Positions 39,006 to 42,959 of a stretch of DNA of 42,959 nucleotides are shown piece after piece (positions within the stretch are counted from its first letter, which is position 1; each line of letters begins with the position of its first letter). Under the pieces are notes generated by a model, which saw only the letters and a program-made list of their open reading frames with translations, did not search any database and had not been told where the DNA came from. Source of the DNA: Actinomycetota bacterium (lineage in GTDB: Bacteria; Actinomycetota; Acidimicrobiia; Acidimicrobiales; CADCSY01); assembly GCA_016781135.1 (NCBI GenBank), contig JADDQY010000071.1, positions 1 through 42,959 on the forward strand, given 5' to 3'. The position numbers and the translations under genes are program-made.

Positions 39006-40241
39006 GTGGCCCCCCCGGCGGTGGGGCTCGTCCCCGTGGAGGAGGCCCAGGCGCACGTCGTTGCCGCCTGTGCCCCCCTGCGTCCCAACCGCATCCCCCT
39101 CGCCGAGGCCCTGGGCCGGGTGGCGGCGGAACGCCTGGTGGCCAGTGAGGCGGTTCCCCCGTTCGACAACAGCGCCATGGACGGCTACGCCGTCCGGGCG
39201 GCCGACACCGCCACCGCACCGGTGGTGCTGCCGGTGGTGGCGACGGTGGGCGCCGGCGCCGTACCCGACGTCCCCGTCGGGCCCCGACAGGCCGTCCGCA
39301 TCATGACTGGCGCGCCTCTGCCCGACGGTGCCGACGCCGTGGTGATGGTGGAGCAGACCAGCTCGCGGAGCGGCGGACGGGAGGTCGAGGTGCATGCGCC
39401 GGTGACGGTGGGAACGGCACTGCGCCGCGCCGGTGAGGACGTCGCGCCCGGGGACATGGTGGTCGACGCCGGGACGGCGCTGGTGCCCGGTCACCTCGGG
39501 GTCCTGGCCAGCGTGGGGGTGAGCGAGCTTTCGGTGTTCCCCCGGGCTCGGGTCGGGGTGCTGTCGACCGGCGACGAGCTGGTGTCAGGGTCGGGGGCGC
39601 TGCGCCCCGGCCAGATCCGCGACTCGAACCGCCCTACCCTGCTGGCCCTGGTCACCGAGGCCGGCTGCGAGGCCGTCGACCTGGGATCGGCGAGCGACGA
39701 CGAGACGTCGATTCGTGCGGTGTTCACCGCCGGCACCCAGCATTGCGACGCCGTGGTCACCAGCGGAGGTGTGAGCATGGGCGATTTCGACCTGGTCAAG
39801 GTCGTGCTCGGTGAGCTCGGCGACATGCGTTGGATGCAGGTGGCGGTGAAGCCGGCCAAGCCTCTGGCGTTCGGCGTGATCGGCACCACGCCGGTGTTCG
39901 GGCTCCCTGGCAACCCGGTCTCGTCGATGGTGAGCTTCGAACTGTTCGCCCGCCCGGCGCTGCGCAAGATGATGGGCTTTCCCCCGTCGGCATGGCGACG
40001 GCCGCTGCTGGCGGCGGTCGCCGAGGAGCTGCTGGAGCGCCGCCGCGACGGAAAGACCCATCTGGTACGGGTGGTGGCCAGCCTCGACGGTGAGGGCCGC
40101 TACCGGGTGCGGTCCGTGCCCGGCCAGGGGTCGCACCAGCTGGCGGCCATGGCCTCGGCCAATGCCCTCGCCGTCCTCCCTGACGGCGCCGGCGTCAGCG
40201 CCGGCGAAGTGGTGCGGGTGATGCTGCTGTCGTCGTCGTAG
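39006..40241 (+). CDS. moeA: MoeA-family molybdopterin molybdenumtransferase (possibly Glp-like)
   Basis: A 411-aa protein. MoeA inserts molybdate into adenylated molybdopterin. Motifs are PPFDNSAMDGYAVRAADT, IMTGAPLPDGADAVVMVEQT, GVLSTGDELV, the GGVSMGDFDLVK loop and FGLPGNPVSSMV. All four typical domains appear present. moaA and moaC follow, so cofactor synthesis is likely. In corynebacteria a MoeA paralogue, Glp, is a cell-division scaffold that binds the membrane protein GlpR. A GlpR/SepX-like gene lies three genes downstream here, so a structural role should be considered. GTG start. Confidence 0.93.
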   Translation: MAPPAVGLVPVEEAQAHVVAACAPLRPNRIPLAEALGRVAAERLVASEAVPPFDNSAMDGYAVRAADTATAPVVLPVVATVGAGAVPDVPVGPRQAVRIMTGAPLPDGADAVVMVEQTSSRSGGREVEVHAPVTVGTALRRAGEDVAPGDMVVDAGTALVPGHLGVLASVGVSELSVFPRARVGVLSTGDELVSGSGALRPGQIRDSNRPTLLALVTEAGCEAVDLGSASDDETSIRAVFTAGTQHCDAVVTSGGVSMGDFDLVKVVLGELGDMRWMQVAVKPAKPLAFGVIGTTPVFGLPGNPVSSMVSFELFARPALRKMMGFPPSAWRRPLLAAVAEELLERRRDGKTHLVRVVASLDGEGRYRVRSVPGQGSHQLAAMASANALAVLPDGAGVSAGEVVRVMLLSSS

Positions 40242-40251
40242 TCTTGAGGCC

Positions 40252-41235
40252 GTGGCGACGGCGCTGGTCGACTCCTTCGGCCGGACCCATCGAGACCTGC
40301 GCATCTCGGTCACCGACCGCTGCAACTTCCGTTGCACCTACTGCATGCCCGAGGAGGGCATGGCCTGGGTGCCGCGCCACGAGGTGCTCAGCTTCGAGGA
40401 GATCGAGCGGGTGGCCCGGGTCTGCGTCGAGCGCTTCGGCTTCGACAGCATCCGGGTCACCGGCGGAGAGCCGACTATGCGGGCCAACCTGCCGGTGCTG
40501 GTCGCCAAGCTGGCCGCTCTCGGCGTCGACCTGTCGATGACCACCAACGGATCGACGCTGCGGGCCCTCGCCGGGCCGCTGCGGGCGGCGGGGCTGGGGC
40601 GGGTGAACATCTCGCTGGATTCCCTCCGACGGGACCGCTTCGCTGTGCTCACCCGCCGTGACCACTTGGCGGCGGTGCTCGACGGCATCGACGCTGCCCT
40701 CGACGCCGGGTTCTCTCCGGTGAAGCTCAACGTGGTGTGCATGCAGGGGGTCAACGACGACGAGGTGATCGACTTCGCCACTTTCGGGCGGGAGCGGGGC
40801 GTGGAGGTCCGCTTCATCGAACTCATGCCCCTCGACGCCGACCACGCGTGGACCCCGGTACAGGTGGTTCCCGGCGAGCGCGTCATCGCCACCATCGCCG
40901 ACGCGTACCCGCTGCGCGCGCTGACTCGGGGGTCGGATCCCGCCGAGCTGTTCGAGTACCTCGACGGTCGGGGCCGGGTGGGGGCCATCCCCAGCGTGAC
41001 CACCCCGTTCTGCTCCCGCTGCGACCGGGTGCGCCTCACCGCCGAGGGGAAGCTGCGCAACTGCTTGTTCGCCATCGACGAGACCGACCTGCGCGCCGTG
41101 CTGCGCGACGGTGGGTCCGACGAGGTGGTGGCGGCGGCGATCGGCGCGTCGGTGGCGGGCAAGGGGCCGGGCCACCAGATCGGGGCGCTGAGCTTCGTCC
41201 AGCCGCCTCGGACCATGTCCCAGATCGGGGGCTGA
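40252..41235 (+). CDS. moaA: GTP 3',8-cyclase
   Basis: A 327-aa radical SAM enzyme that with MoaC converts GTP to cyclic pyranopterin monophosphate. The N-terminal cluster motif is C24-x3-C28-x2-C31 (CNFRCTYC). The second cluster in the C-terminal half is visible in CSRCDRVRLTAEGKLRNCLF. RVTGGEP binds SAM. The protein ends with the GG pair needed for MoaA activity. It starts with GTG 10 bases after moeA, with moaC 40 bases downstream. Its by-product 5'-deoxyadenosine must be cleared. Confidence 0.96.
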   Translation: MATALVDSFGRTHRDLRISVTDRCNFRCTYCMPEEGMAWVPRHEVLSFEEIERVARVCVERFGFDSIRVTGGEPTMRANLPVLVAKLAALGVDLSMTTNGSTLRALAGPLRAAGLGRVNISLDSLRRDRFAVLTRRDHLAAVLDGIDAALDAGFSPVKLNVVCMQGVNDDEVIDFATFGRERGVEVRFIELMPLDADHAWTPVQVVPGERVIATIADAYPLRALTRGSDPAELFEYLDGRGRVGAIPSVTTPFCSRCDRVRLTAEGKLRNCLFAIDETDLRAVLRDGGSDEVVAAAIGASVAGKGPGHQIGALSFVQPPRTMSQIGG

Positions 41236-41275
41236 CCGCCTCGCCGGCGCCCCAGGTGAGTTCTAGACTCCGGAG

Positions 41276-41782
41276 GTGTCCGAGCACGGCCTGACCCACC
41301 TCGACCCACTGGGTCGGGCTCGCATGGTCGACGTCACCCCCAAGGAGGTGAGCCACCGCCGGGCCATCGCCCGCTGCCGGGTGTTCATGGAGTCGGCCAC
41401 CGCCGGGCTGGTGGCGCGGGGAGCGGTGAGCAAGGGGGACGTGCTGGCCGTGGCTCGCGTCGCCGGCATCCAGGCGGCCAAGCGGGCCGCCGACCTCATC
41501 CCGCTGTGCCACCCCCTGCTGGTGGGCTCGGTGTTCGTCAACTTCACCATCGACGACACCTGGATCGAGATCGAGGCTCAGGTGGAGACCGTCGACCGGA
41601 CCGGCGTCGAGATGGAGGCGCTGACCGCGTGCTCGGTGGCGGCCTTGACCATCTACGACATGTGCAAGTCGGTCGACCGCAGCATGACCATCGGTGAGCT
41701 GGCGCTGTGGGAGAAGACCGGTGGGCGCTCCGGCGCCTACCGGCGTCCGGTCGACCTCGACGGGCCCCGGCCCACCGGCTGA
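41276..41782 (+). CDS. moaC: Cyclic pyranopterin monophosphate synthase
   Basis: MoaC rearranges 3',8-cyclo-GTP to cyclic pyranopterin monophosphate, directly after MoaA. The 168-aa length is typical. MVDVTPKEVSHRRAIARC opens the family; VLAVARVAGIQAAKRAADLIPLCHPL, TGVEMEALTACSVAALTIYDMCK and DRSMTIGEL contain the active-site Lys, Asp and His residues. The GTG start is at 41276. It closes the moeA-moaA-moaC run and is followed by a terminator-like hairpin. Confidence 0.96.
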   Translation: MSEHGLTHLDPLGRARMVDVTPKEVSHRRAIARCRVFMESATAGLVARGAVSKGDVLAVARVAGIQAAKRAADLIPLCHPLLVGSVFVNFTIDDTWIEIEAQVETVDRTGVEMEALTACSVAALTIYDMCKSVDRSMTIGELALWEKTGGRSGAYRRPVDLDGPRPTG

Positions 41783-41787
41783 ACCTC

Positions 41788-41805
41788 CCCCGGACCGATT
41801 CGGGG
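41788..41805 (+). terminator. Terminator-like hairpin after moaC
   Basis: CCCCGGA (41788-41794) and TTCGGGG (41799-41805) make a 7-bp stem, with one G-T pair, around the tetraloop CCGA. It sits 5 bases after the moaC stop, where transcription of the cofactor genes should end. The tract after it is only weakly T-rich. Confidence 0.5.
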
Positions 41806-41946
41806 CCCTTGCCCCTTGTGGTGGCCGCGTCCGTCGTAGTAGAACCGCAACCCGAACGTCATCCGGGGGCGGGTGCACTCTGACCATCCACCCGGCTCGC
41901 CATGGGCCGGGGTACGGTCTCGAGCCAAGAAAGCAGAGGGTGGAGC

Positions 41947-42474
41947 GTGTCACTGGTGGTTCTCGTCATACTTGCTGTCGTCTGGGCGGTCTTCCTTCTT
42001 CCCCAGCTCTTCCGAGCCCGGGCGGAACGCTCGACCGACTCCATCGGCACCTTCCGTCACCAGCTCTTGGTGCTCGAGCGCACCACCCCGGCGGGCTCCG
42101 CCTCGGTCACTCGCCTCCGACCGGCCCACCTGGCGCAAGCCTCTGCCCTCGTGGGCCCCGGTGCCCGCCCGCCCCGGCGTGCGAGGACATCCGTCCCCCG
42201 CCGTCACCACCCCGGGCGAGCCCTCGCCCGCAAGCGCCGTCGCGACGTGTTCTGCGGGCTCTTGGTCGCCATGGGCGCCACGCTCGTGCTCGGCCTCATC
42301 CCCGCCCTGCGGACGGTGCTCCTCCTGCACGTCGTCATCGACGGGCTGTTCGTGGGCTACGTGGCTCTGCTGGTCCGGGCCCGCAACCTGGCGACCGAGC
42401 GCGATCTGAAGGTCCGCTTCCTGCCGACCGCCTCACCCCAGCCCCAGTTGATCCTGCGCCGCTCGGCCAACTGA
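41947..42474 (+). CDS. Membrane protein resembling SepX/GlpR
   Basis: A 175-aa protein. An N-terminal membrane helix (SLVVLVILAVVWAVFLLPQL) is followed by a basic RARAERSTDSIGTFRHQLLVLERT segment. A Pro/Arg-rich linker, two further helices (about 105-125 and 128-148) and a C-terminal LKVRFLP segment complete it. The first ~50 residues match the style of actinobacterial SepX (Streptomyces) and GlpR (Corynebacterium), whose genes also lie near a moeA-like gene. Those proteins act in cell division and wall growth. The GTG at 41947 has an AGGGTGGAG site; an ATG at 41902 is possible but less likely. Assignment is by architecture and neighbourhood, not by a search. Confidence 0.7.
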   Translation: MSLVVLVILAVVWAVFLLPQLFRARAERSTDSIGTFRHQLLVLERTTPAGSASVTRLRPAHLAQASALVGPGARPPRRARTSVPRRHHPGRALARKRRRDVFCGLLVAMGATLVLGLIPALRTVLLLHVVIDGLFVGYVALLVRARNLATERDLKVRFLPTASPQPQLILRRSAN

Positions 42475-42594
42475 TCGCCGGCCGCTGCCCGGCGATACGA
42501 GGAGCGGGCTGCCGCTCACGAGGTTCAGGAACCAGCTTTGCCTCGACGGTGGGAGCAAGGAGCCGACGACCTCGGCCAGGGTGGCGTCGACATC

Positions 42595-42819
42595 TCAGCG
42601 CCCTCGGTGCTGGCTCCTCGGCCTGGACATCTCGCCTTGCGCGCGCTTCGAAGCGTTCGGCGACCCCCGCAAGTGTGCGTCGAGCAGGAACCCCAGCAAC
42701 TCGATGAAACCGAGTCGCCTGCCGTCTCGTTCCACGGCCACGATCGGCCCATCGCCCTCCTCGTCGACGAGGTGCCACCCGTCGCCCAGGTCGACGTTCA
42801 CCAGGGCCGACCAACACAA
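42595..42819 (-). CDS. Small hypothetical protein
   Basis: A 74-aa open frame whose composition looks protein-like: acidic and hydrophobic stretches such as VNVDLGDGWHLVDEEGDGPIV, IAVERDG-type turns and LGFIELLGFLLDAHL. I do not recognise it. The first start-like codon is TTG at 42819, and the frame extends further upstream without a good start, so the 5' end is unclear. It may be a fragment. The flanking stretches 42475-42594 and 42820-42890 show nothing I can support. Confidence 0.35.
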   Translation of the reverse strand: MCWSALVNVDLGDGWHLVDEEGDGPIVAVERDGRRLGFIELLGFLLDAHLRGSPNASKRAQGEMSRPRSQHRGR

Positions 42820-42890
42820 GCATCGGCCCGGGTCTCCGCCGGCCCGACTGCCAGAGGGCCCCAGGGTGGCCCGGTAGCATGACCGGGCCT

Positions 42891-42959
42891 GGGGGTGTAG
42901 CTCAGCTGGCAGAGCGCTACGTTCGCAACGTAGAAGTCGGCGGTTCGAATCCGCTCACC
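42891..42959 (+). tRNA. tRNA-Ala (anticodon CGC), cut by the window end
   Basis: The 5' acceptor strand GGGGGTG is followed by TA, the D arm GCTC...GAGC, and the anticodon stem CTACG/CGTAG with loop TTCGCAA (anticodon CGC). The T loop TTCGAAT comes next. The window stops inside the 3' acceptor strand (CACC...), so a few bases are missing. It decodes GCG. Confidence 0.93.

Noticed and set aside
36365..39178. Long minus-strand open frame (937 codons) across GGDEF and galU genes
   Set aside because: It is the antisense of two well-supported genes and has no domain-like sequence.
42535..42880. Overlapping minus-strand frames as an Arg/Pro-rich protein at the right end
   Set aside because: The composition (repeated R, G, P without hydrophobic core) is typical of non-coding high-GC frames; the 42595-42819 frame looks better.

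Overview
This is a very GC-rich, gene-dense bacterial chromosome segment. GTG starts are frequent and 4-bp GTGA/ATGA overlaps join many neighbouring genes. The gene content (DUF501 next to Ppx/GppA, FmdB-GalU-MoeA order, DUF2277, SpoIIE-type phosphatase with an anti-sigma-type ATPase, a SepX/GlpR-like membrane protein) points to Actinomycetota, perhaps a deep lineage such as Acidimicrobiia. That placement is inference from content and base composition, not from a marker tree. No insertion sequence, integrase, prophage or CRISPR array is visible. Two tRNA genes are present: Arg-CCG complete, and Ala-CGC cut by the window end.

Layout. 0.2-5.1 kb: a Cas4/AddB-like Fe-S nuclease, MsrB, a GNAT acetyltransferase, a secreted CAP-domain protein with a long polyproline tail, Ppx/GppA, DUF501 and a CBM48-only protein. 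5.3-10.5 kb (minus strand): a five-gene carbohydrate catabolic operon (TIM-barrel isomerase, Zn alcohol dehydrogenase, class II aldolase, FGGY kinase, D-2-hydroxyacid dehydrogenase). 10.6-17.9 kb: the most unusual region. It holds a metallophosphoesterase-like/radical SAM fusion, a PhnD-PhnE-PhnC type ABC importer and an ArsM-like methyltransferase with vicinal cysteines, then a flavoprotein on the opposite strand and a divergent nucleoside phosphorylase. 18.2-21.7 kb: a PP2C/SpoIIE phosphatase, an HATPase regulator and a serine hydrolase. 21.7-29.3 kb: DUF2277, tRNA-Arg, a receiver-only protein, LysA, a geranylgeranyl-reductase-like flavoprotein, and homoserine dehydrogenase, threonine synthase and an ApgM-family protein. 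29.3-35.5 kb: rhomboid protease, DXS, an alpha/beta hydrolase, a BON protein, UppP and a SAF/CpaB-like protein. 35.6-42.5 kb: MTA phosphorylase, FmdB, a GAF-GGDEF protein, GalU, MoeA, MoaA, MoaC and a SepX/GlpR-like membrane protein.

The strongest candidate for an undescribed system is 10.6-17.9 kb. A soft-metalloid methyltransferase, a radical SAM enzyme, an oxyanion/phosphonate-type importer, a flavin oxidoreductase and a nucleoside phosphorylase together resemble the logic of arsenosugar (5'-deoxyadenosyl-arsenical) biosynthesis. Here, however, the radical SAM enzyme is fused to a phosphoesterase-like domain that has lost most metal-site residues. Other points of interest are a threonine cluster whose only homoserine-kinase candidate is an ApgM-family protein, and a MoeA gene close to a SepX/GlpR-like membrane protein gene, which recalls the Glp-GlpR cell-division pair.
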